Shown here: positions 1-7,317 of the stretch, piece after piece
How the letters are laid out: each line of letters opens with the position of its first letter
Numbering within the stretch: position 1 is the first letter of the stretch
Source of the DNA: Flavobacteriales bacterium
GTDB lineage: Bacteria > Bacteroidota > Bacteroidia > Flavobacteriales > BACL11
Assembly (NCBI GenBank): GCA_018664745.1
Contig: JABJNS010000090.1
Location: 1-18,020, forward strand
Length of the DNA: 18,020 bases
Direction of reading: 5' to 3'
Notes under the pieces: model-generated
Database searches by the model: none
Told to the model about the DNA's origin: nothing
The model's input: the letters and a program-made list of their open reading frames with translations, nothing else
Position numbers and translations under genes: made by a program

Positions 1-126
1 GAAAAGAATAAGGATTTTAAATCAGCAGTTATTTATTTTGAAAAGTGCCTATCAATCTCTGATTTTGATTACCAAAGAGGTATACATCAAAAAGCAAAAG
101 CAGGTATTGAAAGGGTAGCTAATTAA
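1..126 (+). CDS. C-terminal end of an unidentified protein (partial, possibly TPR-like)
   Basis: An open frame enters from the left edge and reads 41 codons to a TAA at 124-126; the start lies outside the window. The visible tail includes FKSAVIYFEKCLSI, which resembles the second helix of a tetratricopeptide repeat (aromatic, Ala and Leu spacing as in A-x-x-x-F-x-x-A/C-L). One partial repeat is not enough to assign the family. The frame is followed by no hairpin. Its last 4 bases overlap the stop of the leftward porin gene, so the two genes converge tail to tail. Its reality is supported by the clean frame and by its ending exactly where the opposite gene ends; its function is unknown. Confidence 0.6.
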   Translation, partial: EKNKDFKSAVIYFEKCLSISDFDYQRGIHQKAKAGIERVAN

Positions 127-1580
127 TAACGGAATCCTAAAGTAAAAATAAGATTATGATTTGTATTCACCAAGGCTATTGGGCTAATGTAATCTTCTCC
201 ATATAAAAGGTGTTCGCTATTTCCTTGTGCTAAAACATAAGCAACATCAAAATAATATCCACCATTATTTATTCCTAAACCAAAACTGTAGTTTTCTTTG
301 CTAAAATCTTGGCTAGCTAAAGCACTCCCGTATTTTGAATATCCAGCTCTAAGTAAGAATGGTTTTACATTCATTTCGGCACCTAATCTTATGTTTGAAG
401 TTTTAGTATGCAAATCCTTTATGTTGTTGTTTTCGTGTGTAAAACTATAGTCATTTGAGTGCATGCTTGAAAAAGAATAATCTACTAACTCGTAATCAGC
501 ACTTAATAAAATAGTTTTATTTACTACTGTTGATGCGCTTAATATTGCTTTCCAAGGTGTTATTAAATTGTACTCAAAATAGTTGGGTAATGAGCTTTCA
601 GTAATGCTTTCTCCTGCAAAATGTGTAGTTATGCTTGTGCTGTAAGTTTCTTCAATGCTAAAGGCTGTTGGGGTATGTAGAGCGGCTCCTAGCTTTAAAG
701 TTTCAGATACTCTTAAAATTGCTCCTAGTTTAAGATTTAATCCGCTACCATATATGCTCAATTCTTCTTGAAAATCAAAGCCGTGTAAGCCGCCAACTGT
801 ATCTTCAAAATGAGTTTCGTTATAAGTTGATTTTTCATAGTAATCAAGTGTAGGAATTCCTATTGTAGCTCCTAAATATAGTTGTTCGTTAAATGAACCC
901 CCAACTGAAAAAATAAATTCATTTTTCCCTCCTGATGAATGAATATTCTTGCTTTGTAGTTTGGAAGAATTTCCTTTTACATGAGAAATATAATTTCCAT
1001 TGTCGTTAGCATACCAACTAGTAATTGTGTCTATTGTGTTATCTGATAAGTCAATTAAGTCAGTCCAGAAAGCAGGTGCTGAATACAATGAGTTTAGGTT
1101 ATCAATTGTATTTCCTTGTGAGATATCTAGGATATTATCAGCTAAAGAAGAGGTATTGTTTGTCCCTTGAATTCTAATGTTATTATTGTAGTTTTCTATC
1201 TGATTCCATCCAATAGCAAAATTGACTCTTTTCCATTCTGAATTCTCTTTAGGGCTTGAAAAAACTAATCCGATATTTCCTATTTTTAGTCCTGATTTAT
1301 AGTCTGATTCCTTTGTTCCGTAATAGGATGTAGTACTGTTTAAACTAAAACTTGGTGTAAGACTAAATTCTGAAAATTGATACATACCAATTCCTGCAGG
1401 GTTTTGGCTTAATGCTGAAAACTCACCTCCTAATGAGCCGAATGCTCCACTCATTGCTGAAAAGCGAGCTGTTCCTAATGGTGCGTCTGTACTATATCTT
1501 AATCCGTCAATTTCATTCTGAGCTAATAAAGTGATGCTGCTTAGTGCAATAATTGACATTGCTAATAATCCTTTTTTCAT
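123..1580 (-). CDS. OmpP1/FadL-family outer membrane transport protein
   Basis: A predicted outer-membrane beta-barrel of 485 residues. Residues 1-20 form a signal peptide (MKK, hydrophobic core, cut after ALLA-like LLA before QN). The stretch at about 41-66, with GAFGSLGGE and then SQNPAGIG, is the NPAG signature of the FadL/OmpP1/TodX family, in which the N-terminal segment forms a hatch inside a 14-strand barrel. The rest alternates polar and aromatic residues as in beta strands, and the chain ends in an aromatic pair (FRY), as barrel proteins do for BAM insertion. Family members move long-chain fatty acids or other hydrophobic molecules across the outer membrane; the substrate here cannot be read from sequence. 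The gene starts 3 nt after the stop of the upstream lipoprotein gene, so the two are probably co-transcribed. Length and termini look intact. Confidence 0.85.
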   Translation of the reverse strand: MKKGLLAMSIIALSSITLLAQNEIDGLRYSTDAPLGTARFSAMSGAFGSLGGEFSALSQNPAGIGMYQFSEFSLTPSFSLNSTTSYYGTKESDYKSGLKIGNIGLVFSSPKENSEWKRVNFAIGWNQIENYNNNIRIQGTNNTSSLADNILDISQGNTIDNLNSLYSAPAFWTDLIDLSDNTIDTITSWYANDNGNYISHVKGNSSKLQSKNIHSSGGKNEFIFSVGGSFNEQLYLGATIGIPTLDYYEKSTYNETHFEDTVGGLHGFDFQEELSIYGSGLNLKLGAILRVSETLKLGAALHTPTAFSIEETYSTSITTHFAGESITESSLPNYFEYNLITPWKAILSASTVVNKTILLSADYELVDYSFSSMHSNDYSFTHENNNIKDLHTKTSNIRLGAEMNVKPFLLRAGYSKYGSALASQDFSKENYSFGLGINNGGYYFDVAYVLAQGNSEHLLYGEDYISPIALVNTNHNLIFTLGFRY

Positions 1581-1583
1581 GTT

Positions 1584-2609
1584 TTATTTTCTTGGTTTTA
1601 CACTTCTTCTGTTTGAGTTTCCTGATGATCTGCTCCCACTACTTGATTTATTACTTCCTGAATTGTAACTTCTGTTGCCAGAATTAGATTTTGGAGCTGA
1701 ATAACTATTGTTGCTCTTTGGAGCAGAGTAGTTTCTGTTATTGTTATTCGTTTTTGGGGCAGTATAGGTACGAGTTCCTTTGTTTGTATTTGTTTTATTT
1801 GTAGCATTTCCTCTATAGGAATTGTTAGTCTTAATAGTTGTGTTCCCTTTGTAAGAGTTATTTGTTTTAATGCTAGTGTTGTTTCTACTATTATTTGTTT
1901 TAATAGTTGTGTTTCCTCTATGAGAGTTATTTGTTTTTACTGAAGTATTTCTAATTGTGTTGTTGGTATTATTTTTTAAAGTACTCGTATTCCTAATGTT
2001 TAAAGTTGAATTCTTTGAATTTGTATTCGGAATAATAGCATTTGTTTTTACACCTCTACCGTTAGAATGTGAGGATAAAGATCCTCTGTGTCCTGTTGTG
2101 TGGACGGTATTGTTATTATTGTAGTAGGTGTAATTTGGTGTATGGTGGTGGTGATTGTTATATCCATAAGCGTAATAACTATTGTATGAATAAGGATTGT
2201 AATAGTAAGGGGAATAAGAATAGTAGGAGTAATAAGGAGAACTCCAGTTGTACCCATAATAAATACTTGTTCCACAATAGAAAGGGTCGTTATTATACCA
2301 GTAATAATCAGTATATAGTCCGCCATAGTAATTGCTGTAGTGCATTGGTCTGTGGAATCTTCTTATTCTTGATGAAAAACTATAATCATAGTAATCATCT
2401 GCAACATCATAGTTACTATAATAATTATCACTTATTGTATTTGTGTCTTGTGTTTGCCCTATTTCTTCAGAGGGTATAATTACGATATCATCATAGCTAC
2501 TAAATTCAGAACTTCCTAAATAATTAGGGTCGCTATAATGAACATGGGTTGTTGTAATGCAGGAGGATAAAAAAAGCAAAATAATGGAGGGGTAAAGTAA
2601 AGTTCTCAT
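1584..2609 (-). CDS. Low-complexity Tyr/Asn/His-rich lipoprotein with KTNNS repeats
   Basis: I chose the ATG at 2609 (341 aa) because it gives a proper lipoprotein signal: MRTLLYPSIILLFLSSC, with lipobox LSSC and Cys at residue 17. The frame stays open to an ATG at 2672, but that would put a 21-residue polar extension before the signal. After a short acidic segment comes a Tyr-rich region (many YY, YNPYSYNSYY-type strings) with a HHHH tract. An Asn/Thr/Ser-rich region with four 11-12-residue KTNNS units follows, then a basic Ser/Asn/Arg tail ending in RRSVKPRK. No catalytic domain is recognisable. The likely place is the outer membrane or cell surface, anchored by the lipid. The basic tail and sticky composition suggest contact with glycans, DNA or the envelope, but that is inference. 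It is probably co-transcribed with the porin gene that follows. Confidence 0.7.
   Translation of the reverse strand: MRTLLYPSIILLFLSSCITTTHVHYSDPNYLGSSEFSSYDDIVIIPSEEIGQTQDTNTISDNYYSNYDVADDYYDYSFSSRIRRFHRPMHYSNYYGGLYTDYYWYNNDPFYCGTSIYYGYNWSSPYYSYYSYSPYYYNPYSYNSYYAYGYNNHHHHTPNYTYYNNNNTVHTTGHRGSLSSHSNGRGVKTNAIIPNTNSKNSTLNIRNTSTLKNNTNNTIRNTSVKTNNSHRGNTTIKTNNSRNNTSIKTNNSYKGNTTIKTNNSYRGNATNKTNTNKGTRTYTAPKTNNNNRNYSAPKSNNSYSAPKSNSGNRSYNSGSNKSSSGSRSSGNSNRRSVKPRK
1797..1937 (-). repeat. Four in-frame KTNNS repeats inside the lipoprotein gene
   Basis: Reading leftward from 1937, four units follow each other: KTNNSHRGNTTI, KTNNSRNNTSI, KTNNSYKGNTTI and KTNNSYRGNATN. Units are 33-36 bp. The DNA copies differ at synonymous and nonsynonymous sites, so the tandem duplication is not very recent. 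One unit has lost a residue but the frame is kept. Repeats like this can change copy number by slippage or unequal recombination. Confidence 0.85.
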
Positions 2610-2659
2610 AGCAGTATTTTTTTGTTTGACAGGCATAAACTTATGATAGTTTAATTTGT

Positions 2660-2667
2660 TAGTTTTG
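2660..2667 (+). promoter_or_regulatory. Candidate -7 box for proS
   Basis: TAGTTTTG matches TAnnTTTG exactly on the plus strand and would start transcription near 2673, about 50 nt before proS. No TTTG lies at the right distance upstream, so only half of the promoter is supported. A weaker -7 candidate, TACATTTT, lies at 2706-2713. Confidence 0.25.
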
Positions 2668-2699
2668 TGCAACTTTTAAAGTTAACGATAATAACACAA

Positions 2700-2731
2700 C
2701 AAAATTACATTTTTTAAAGCAAAATGGCAAA
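2700..2731 (-). promoter_or_regulatory. Bacteroidota-type promoter for the lipoprotein-porin pair
   Basis: On the minus strand, TTTG (2731-2728) is followed after 20 bases by TAATTTTG (2707-2700), matching the -33 TTTG / -7 TAnnTTTG consensus of Bacteroidota. Transcription would begin near 2695, leaving a leader of about 85 nt before the ATG at 2609. The -33 box lies inside the first codons of the divergent proS gene. Confidence 0.5.
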
Positions 2732-4196
2732 AAAACTAACATCAAGAGAGAAGGACTATTCACAATGGTATAACGAGATTGTACAAGGTGCTGATTTAGC
2801 AGAAAATTCAGGAGTAAGAGGCTGTATGGTAATTAAGCCTTATGGTTATGCAATTTGGGAAAAAATGCAAGCTGAGTTGGATAGAAAGTTCAAGGAGACA
2901 GGACATGAAAACGCTTATTTTCCTCTTTTTATCCCTAAATCATACTTAAGTAAAGAAGCTGCTCATGTTGAAGGTTTTGCAAAAGAATGTGCTGTAGTTA
3001 CCCATTATCGTTTAAAAAATGCTGAGGATGGAAGTGGAGTAGTAGTTGATCCAACTGCAAAGCTAGAAGAGGAATTAATTGTTCGCCCTACATCTGAAAC
3101 TATCATTTGGGATACTTACCGTAAATGGATACAATCCTATCGTGATTTACCAATTTTGGTAAACCAATGGGCAAATGTTGTAAGATGGGAGATGCGTACA
3201 AGGTTATTCTTGCGTACAGCTGAGTTTTTATGGCAAGAAGGGCATACTGCTCATGCAACCAAAAAAGAGGCTGTTGAAGAAACAGAACAAATGATTGGTA
3301 TCTATGCTGATTTTGCTAAGAACTTTATGGCAATGCCAGTTGTACAGGGTTTAAAATCAGAAAGTGAGCGTTTTGCAGGAGCGGAAGAAACTTACTGTAT
3401 TGAAGCGTTAATGCAAGATGGAAAGGCTTTACAGGCAGGAACATCTCACTTTTTAGGACAAAACTTTGCTAAAGCTTTTGATGTAAAGTTTGCAACTAAA
3501 GAAGGTAAACAAGAACATGTTTGGGCTACATCATGGGGGGTTTCTACTCGTTTAATGGGAGCTTTAATCATGACGCATTCTGATGATTATGGTTTGGTAC
3601 TTCCTCCTAAATTGGCGCCATTCCAAGTGGTTATTGTTCCAATCTATAAAGGGGATGAACAGTTAGAAGCTGTGTCAGAAGTAGCTAATAAAGTAAAGAA
3701 ATCTTTAGAAGCAAAAGGAATATCGGTTAAGTTTGATAATAGAGACACGCATAAGCCAGGGTGGAAGTTTGCAGAATATGAATTGAAAGGAGTTCCATTG
3801 CGTTTAGCGCTTGGAGCTCGTGATCTAGAAAATGGAACTATAGAAGTTGCTCGTAGGGATACTTTAGAGAAAGAAACTTATCAAATTACTGATATTGAAA
3901 ATAAGGTAGAACATTTACTAGAAAATATACAGGATAACTTGTACCAAAAAGCTTTGACTTTCCGTGAAGAAAAAACCTATAAAGCAGATTCTAAAGAGGA
4001 GTTTATTAAGTTAATTGAGCAAGGTGGTTTTGTATATGCACATTGGGATGGAACTTCTGAAACAGAAGATTTAATAAAACAAGAAACTAAAGCAACAATT
4101 AGATGTGTTCCTTTAGATGCAAAACTAGAAGATGGTGTTTGTTTGTTTACAGGAAAATCTTCTGATAAGAGAGTGTTATTTGCTAAAGCCTATTAA
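2724..4196 (+). CDS. proS: Prolyl-tRNA synthetase
   Basis: A class II aminoacyl-tRNA synthetase that charges tRNA-Pro with proline using ATP, in the cytoplasm. At 490 residues without the large editing insertion, it is the archaeal/eukaryote-like type common in Bacteroidota. Visible landmarks are RPTSE at 121-125, the motif 2 region with RWE at 154-156 and the FLWQEGHTAH string at about 168-177, the substrate-pocket TSH at 240-242, and motif 3 (GVSTRLMGALIMTHSDDYG, about 272-290). A Rossmann-like anticodon-binding domain begins near 300, and a C-terminal domain ends in KRVLFAKAY. Relatives of this type often carry a four-Cys zinc site in the last domain. Here only Cys at about 457 and 468 are obvious, so zinc may not be bound. 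The next gene begins at the base after its stop. Confidence 0.97.
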   Translation: MAKKLTSREKDYSQWYNEIVQGADLAENSGVRGCMVIKPYGYAIWEKMQAELDRKFKETGHENAYFPLFIPKSYLSKEAAHVEGFAKECAVVTHYRLKNAEDGSGVVVDPTAKLEEELIVRPTSETIIWDTYRKWIQSYRDLPILVNQWANVVRWEMRTRLFLRTAEFLWQEGHTAHATKKEAVEETEQMIGIYADFAKNFMAMPVVQGLKSESERFAGAEETYCIEALMQDGKALQAGTSHFLGQNFAKAFDVKFATKEGKQEHVWATSWGVSTRLMGALIMTHSDDYGLVLPPKLAPFQVVIVPIYKGDEQLEAVSEVANKVKKSLEAKGISVKFDNRDTHKPGWKFAEYELKGVPLRLALGARDLENGTIEVARRDTLEKETYQITDIENKVEHLLENIQDNLYQKALTFREEKTYKADSKEEFIKLIEQGGFVYAHWDGTSETEDLIKQETKATIRCVPLDAKLEDGVCLFTGKSSDKRVLFAKAY

Positions 4197-4874
4197 ATGA
4201 TGAAAAATCAAGAGCAAATAGTCCACTTGTTAAAAACTAAAGCTAGTACAAAGCAGGAAGTTTATAGCATAACAAAGCAAGTATTTGCTGACTTTCAAGA
4301 AAGATTAAAGCAAAAAGAAAATGAGATAAATAAAGAGATAGAGAATGAACAAGTGCAGGTTTCATATTCTTCAGAAGGTAATTTTGAGTCAAAATTAAAA
4401 TTTTCTGGTGATACTTTGCTTTTTCATATGCATTCTAATGTATTTGATTTTCCTAGTTCTCATCCAATGCATAAAACAAAATATATTAAAGAGGATAAAT
4501 TGAGGTCTTTTTGCGGAGTGATAAATATATATAATTTCCTTTCTGATTCTTTCAAGTTTAACCGTATGAATGATGCAGGTTATTTAATTGCTCGTGTCTT
4601 TATTAATAAAGATAAACATTTTTTCTTAGAAGGTGATAAGCAGCTTGGTTTCTTATTTAACGATTTTGTAAATCAGCAGATAAATACAAAAGAGATTGAG
4701 AAAATAATTGAAGAAACTATGGTTTACGCCTTAAATTTTGACTTGCAAACACCAAATTTCAATGAAGTAAAAGTAGTGTCTGTTCATCAAATACTAGATA
4801 TAAATAATAATCAAAAATTAAAAACAGCTAAGCGGATGGGGTATAAATTTTCTTTTGAAACAAATAATGATTAA
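4197..4874 (+). CDS. Unrecognised cytoplasmic protein directly downstream of proS
   Basis: I do not recognise the family. The 225-residue product has no signal peptide or membrane segment. Residues 1-50 are charged and probably helical (QEVYSITKQVFADFQERLKQKENEINKEIE), consistent with a short coiled coil. The middle is a mixed alpha/beta region with striking strings FHMHSNVFDFPSSHPMHKT (about 76-94), SFCGVINIYNFL and DAGYLIARVFIN. These contain several His, one Cys and aromatic residues, but they match no catalytic motif I know. The ATG directly abuts the proS stop, with a second ATG immediately following, so co-transcription with proS is very likely. The tRNA-Glu promoter begins 4 nt after this gene's stop. 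The intact frame and ordinary composition argue for a real gene. Confidence 0.8.
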   Translation: MMKNQEQIVHLLKTKASTKQEVYSITKQVFADFQERLKQKENEINKEIENEQVQVSYSSEGNFESKLKFSGDTLLFHMHSNVFDFPSSHPMHKTKYIKEDKLRSFCGVINIYNFLSDSFKFNRMNDAGYLIARVFINKDKHFFLEGDKQLGFLFNDFVNQQINTKEIEKIIEETMVYALNFDLQTPNFNEVKVVSVHQILDINNNQKLKTAKRMGYKFSFETNND

Positions 4875-4877
4875 ATT

Positions 4878-4908
4878 TTTGTGAGATTTTAAAAAAAGTA
4901 TAAATTTG
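4878..4908 (+). promoter_or_regulatory. Promoter for tRNA-Glu and rpsT
   Basis: TTTG (4878-4881), then exactly 19 bases, then TAAATTTG (4901-4908): a full match to the Bacteroidota -33/-7 consensus at ideal spacing. Transcription would start near 4914, about 20 nt before the mature tRNA. This is the clearest promoter in the window. Confidence 0.7.
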
Positions 4909-4933
4909 CACCCTCAATTTTGAGAAAAATTAT

Positions 4934-5005
4934 GGCCCGTTCGTCTAACGGTTAGGACATGCGGTTTTCATCCGTAAAATAGGGGTTCGATTCCCCTACG
5001 GGCTA
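4934..5005 (+). tRNA. tRNA-Glu (anticodon TTC)
   Basis: A complete cloverleaf folds by eye. The acceptor stem GGCCCGT (4934-4940) pairs with ACGGGCT (4998-5004), with one G-U pair at the end. The D stem is 4943-4946 with 4955-4958. The anticodon stem is 4960-4964 with 4972-4976, closing a seven-base loop with TTC at 4967-4969. The T stem is 4981-4985 with 4993-4997 around TTCGATT. The discriminator base is A. The 3' CCA is not encoded and must be added after transcription. It lies 16 nt ahead of rpsT and probably shares its transcript, so rpsT mRNA would be released by tRNA processing. Confidence 0.97.
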
Positions 5006-5021
5006 CATAAAATTTAAAACT

Positions 5022-5276
5022 ATGGCAAATCATAAGTCAGCAATAAAAAGAATAAGACAATCAGAAACTAGAAGATTGTTAAATAAGTACCAACACAAAA
5101 CTACAAGGAATGCTGTTTCAGCTTTACGCGCTTTGACCAATAAGAAAGAAGCTGCTGCTTTATTTCCTAAAGTTGCTGGTATGTTAGATAAATTAACAAA
5201 AAGAAATATTATTCATAAGAATAAGTCAGCTAATTTGAAGTCAAAATTAGCAAAGCATGTAAATGCACTTTCTTAA
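5022..5276 (+). CDS. rpsT: Small ribosomal subunit protein bS20
   Basis: The product is 84 residues and very basic, the usual size for bS20. This protein binds 16S rRNA early in 30S subunit assembly. The start MANHKSAIKRIRQSETRR is the characteristic N-terminus. The rest forms the expected long helices (NAVSALRALTNKKEAAALF, then RNIIHKNKSANLKSKLAKHVNAL). The gene sits just after tRNA-Glu and just before a strong intrinsic terminator, so the two make a short transcription unit. Confidence 0.97.
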   Translation: MANHKSAIKRIRQSETRRLLNKYQHKTTRNAVSALRALTNKKEAAALFPKVAGMLDKLTKRNIIHKNKSANLKSKLAKHVNALS

Positions 5277-5298
5277 ACGATTATTAGTTTAGTTATTT

Positions 5299-5333
5299 AA
5301 AAGGGTTTATCATTACGATAAACCCTTTTTTTT
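5299..5333 (+). terminator. Intrinsic terminator after rpsT
   Basis: A 13-bp perfect inverted repeat (AAAAGGGTTTATC at 5299-5311 with GATAAACCCTTTT at 5317-5329) surrounds the 5-base loop ATTAC and runs into an eight-T tract at 5326-5333. The structure is nearly symmetric, with A's upstream, so it could stop transcription in both directions. Confidence 0.92.
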
Positions 5334-5340
5334 ATATTTG
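5333..5340 (+). promoter_or_regulatory. -7 box for the deacetylase-like gene, giving a near-leaderless transcript
   Basis: TATATTTG matches TAnnTTTG and begins on the last T of the rpsT terminator. The ATG of the next gene is only 4 nt beyond it, so the transcript would have almost no leader. The expected -33 region falls inside the terminator hairpin and holds no TTTG at the right place. Confidence 0.45.
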
Positions 5341-5344
5341 CCTT

Positions 5345-6661
5345 ATGCAAAATAAGCTATTAATTTATTGCCCAAAGATTACGCCAAGGCATCAATATAT
5401 TTTTAAAGTACTTTTTTCTGATATTTATGTTATTGAGTATTCTCTTACTGATGATAAAGAGGCTTATATTGCCTCAGAATTCGTAAAGATAAATTATTCA
5501 AAAAACAGTATTTGTCATGATGAAGTATTTGTTGAAAGTAATGGTTTGCTTAGTGAAAAGGGAATAAATGAGCTAGATATTCAAATTCAATTACTGAATG
5601 GTGAGCCTGCTTTTTTTATCGCTACAAATAAAAATGCTTACCCTTTTGATATTTTTGCTACTAGTTTCTATTTAATCAGTAGATATGAAGAGTATCTTCC
5701 TCATCTGAAAGATAAATACAATAGATATAAAGCAGAAGAAAGTTTAGCTTATAAGCATAGGTTTTTACAAAAACCAATTGTAAATATTTGGTTGAAGCAA
5801 TTTATTCATCAATTGCAAAGTCAATTTCCAAATTTGATAATTCAATATCCAAAGTTCAAGTACATCTCTACTATTGATATTGATAATGCGTATTTATATA
5901 AAGGAAAAGGGTTTATTCGTTCAGTTGCTTTTTTGTTAAAAGCTATGAGTTCTTTTGATTTTGATGCAATTAAAATGGCTTTTCAAGTAACTTCAAAAAA
6001 ACGAAAGGATCCGTTTGATACTTATTCACTACAATTTAATTTACAGAAAAAATACAATTTGGATGTGCGCTATTTTATGTTGATGGGTGACTATGGAATG
6101 AATGATAAAAATATATCGTACAACAATAGTAATTTCCAAGTATTAGTGAAACGATTGGCTGATTTGGCTCCTGTTGGTGTCCATCCCTCTTTTGGATCTA
6201 ATATCAATGAGAAAAAATTAGCTGTTGAGGTAAAGCGTTTGGAAGATATTCAGAAAAGAGAAGTGAGTTTTAGTAGGCAACATTTTTTACAATTATCTTT
6301 GCCTAAAACCTATAAACGACTAATTGAGGCAGGAATTACGGATGACTATACTATGGGATATGCTTCCCATCTAGGTTTTAGAGCCGGAATCGCAAGTCCT
6401 TTTACCTTTTATAATTTGGATATGGAACAGATATTACCAATCACTATTCATCCTTTTGCTATCATTGATGATACCTTAAAATTCAATATGGGTTTAGGTG
6501 CTGATGAGGTAATTGAAAAAATAAGTGGTATTATTGATGTTGTAAAACAGGTAAACGGCACGCTAATAAGCATTTGGCATAACGATACCCTTAGTGATGA
6601 AGGGGTGTGGAAAGGTTGGCGTAATGTGTATGAAGATATGGTTAAATTAATAAAGAGTTAA
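5345..6661 (+). CDS. Polysaccharide deacetylase-like (CE4-related) protein
   Basis: The 438-residue product has a C-terminal NodB/CE4-like barrel. Signs are STIDIDNAY (175-183, with the Asp pair D178/D180 that in CE4 enzymes provide catalytic base and metal ligand), GVHPS (278-282, the usual H-(S/T) metal motif), RQHF (311-314), GFRAG (344-348, the R-x-P-like loop) and WHND (411-414, the last His). The N-terminal 170 residues form a separate domain seen with this subgroup in Bacteroidota (I recall it as DUF7033). CE4 enzymes remove acetyl groups from GlcNAc-containing glycans. The spacing here departs from classic members, so the substrate is uncertain. There is no signal peptide, suggesting a cytoplasmic role, for example on a glycan precursor. 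The gene starts just after the rpsT terminator and ends 2 nt before upp, so the two are probably co-transcribed. Confidence 0.8.
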   Translation: MQNKLLIYCPKITPRHQYIFKVLFSDIYVIEYSLTDDKEAYIASEFVKINYSKNSICHDEVFVESNGLLSEKGINELDIQIQLLNGEPAFFIATNKNAYPFDIFATSFYLISRYEEYLPHLKDKYNRYKAEESLAYKHRFLQKPIVNIWLKQFIHQLQSQFPNLIIQYPKFKYISTIDIDNAYLYKGKGFIRSVAFLLKAMSSFDFDAIKMAFQVTSKKRKDPFDTYSLQFNLQKKYNLDVRYFMLMGDYGMNDKNISYNNSNFQVLVKRLADLAPVGVHPSFGSNINEKKLAVEVKRLEDIQKREVSFSRQHFLQLSLPKTYKRLIEAGITDDYTMGYASHLGFRAGIASPFTFYNLDMEQILPITIHPFAIIDDTLKFNMGLGADEVIEKISGIIDVVKQVNGTLISIWHNDTLSDEGVWKGWRNVYEDMVKLIKS

Positions 6662-6663
6662 AT

Positions 6664-7317
6664 ATGGAAATAATTAATTTAGGAAATCAGGATTCAGTAT
6701 TTAATCATTTTGTAAGAGAGATAAGGGATATTAGTATTCAAAAAGATGCTATGCGTTTCAGGAGAAATATAGAAAGAATTGGAGAGATTTTTGCTTATGA
6801 AATAAGTAAAAAAATGAATTATCAGGCAAAAGAAATAAGGACTCCACTTGGTATTTCAACCGAAAATATAATGCTTGAAAAACCAGTATTAGCTACTATA
6901 TTGCGTGCAGGGTTGCCTTTGCATCAGGGTTTGCTAAATTACTTTGACAACTCAGATAATTGTTTTATTTCAGCTTACCGTAAACATAAAAAAGGAGGGA
7001 ATTTTGAAATCAAAATTGAATACATGTCTTCTCCTGATTTGGAGGGGAAGACTGTTATATTATGTGATCCTATGTTGGCTAGTGGAAACTCAATGGTATT
7101 GGCAATAGAGGCACTTCTTTCAAAAGGAAAGCCAAAACACATTCATGTAGTAGTAGCTATTGCTAGCTCAGAAGGGATTCAGTATTTTAAAGAAAACACT
7201 CCTTTCAGAAGTTGTACACTTTGGCTAGGAGCTGAGGATCAGGAAATGACTTCACAGTCCTATATAGTGCCAGGATTAGGAGATGCTGGCGATTTAGCCT
7301 TTGGAGAAAAAAGTTGA
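6664..7317 (+). CDS. upp: Uracil phosphoribosyltransferase
   Basis: Converts uracil and PRPP to UMP in pyrimidine salvage, in the cytoplasm. At 217 residues it has the normal length for the family. The PRPP-binding loop is VILCDPMLASGNS (131-143). The uracil-binding segment near the end is YIVPGLGDAGDLAFG (200-214), with the GDAGD at 206-210 typical of UPRT. LRAGLPLHQGLL at about 80-91 is another family signature. It follows the deacetylase-like gene by 2 nt and is probably transcribed with it. It is the pyrimidine counterpart of the purine salvage gene hpt further along on the other strand. Confidence 0.95.
   Translation: MEIINLGNQDSVFNHFVREIRDISIQKDAMRFRRNIERIGEIFAYEISKKMNYQAKEIRTPLGISTENIMLEKPVLATILRAGLPLHQGLLNYFDNSDNCFISAYRKHKKGGNFEIKIEYMSSPDLEGKTVILCDPMLASGNSMVLAIEALLSKGKPKHIHVVVAIASSEGIQYFKENTPFRSCTLWLGAEDQEMTSQSYIVPGLGDAGDLAFGEKS

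Noticed and set aside
1797..1937. Short tandem repeats as a possible CRISPR or mobile-element end
   Set aside because: The units are in frame, encode KTNNS-type residues and have no spacers or terminal inverted repeats, so they are coding repeats.
2069..2479. Open frame of 136 codons on the plus strand opposite the lipoprotein gene
   Set aside because: It is rich in Tyr, Cys and Asn only because it mirrors the low-complexity tract on the other strand. It has no domain or promoter and conflicts with a well-supported gene.
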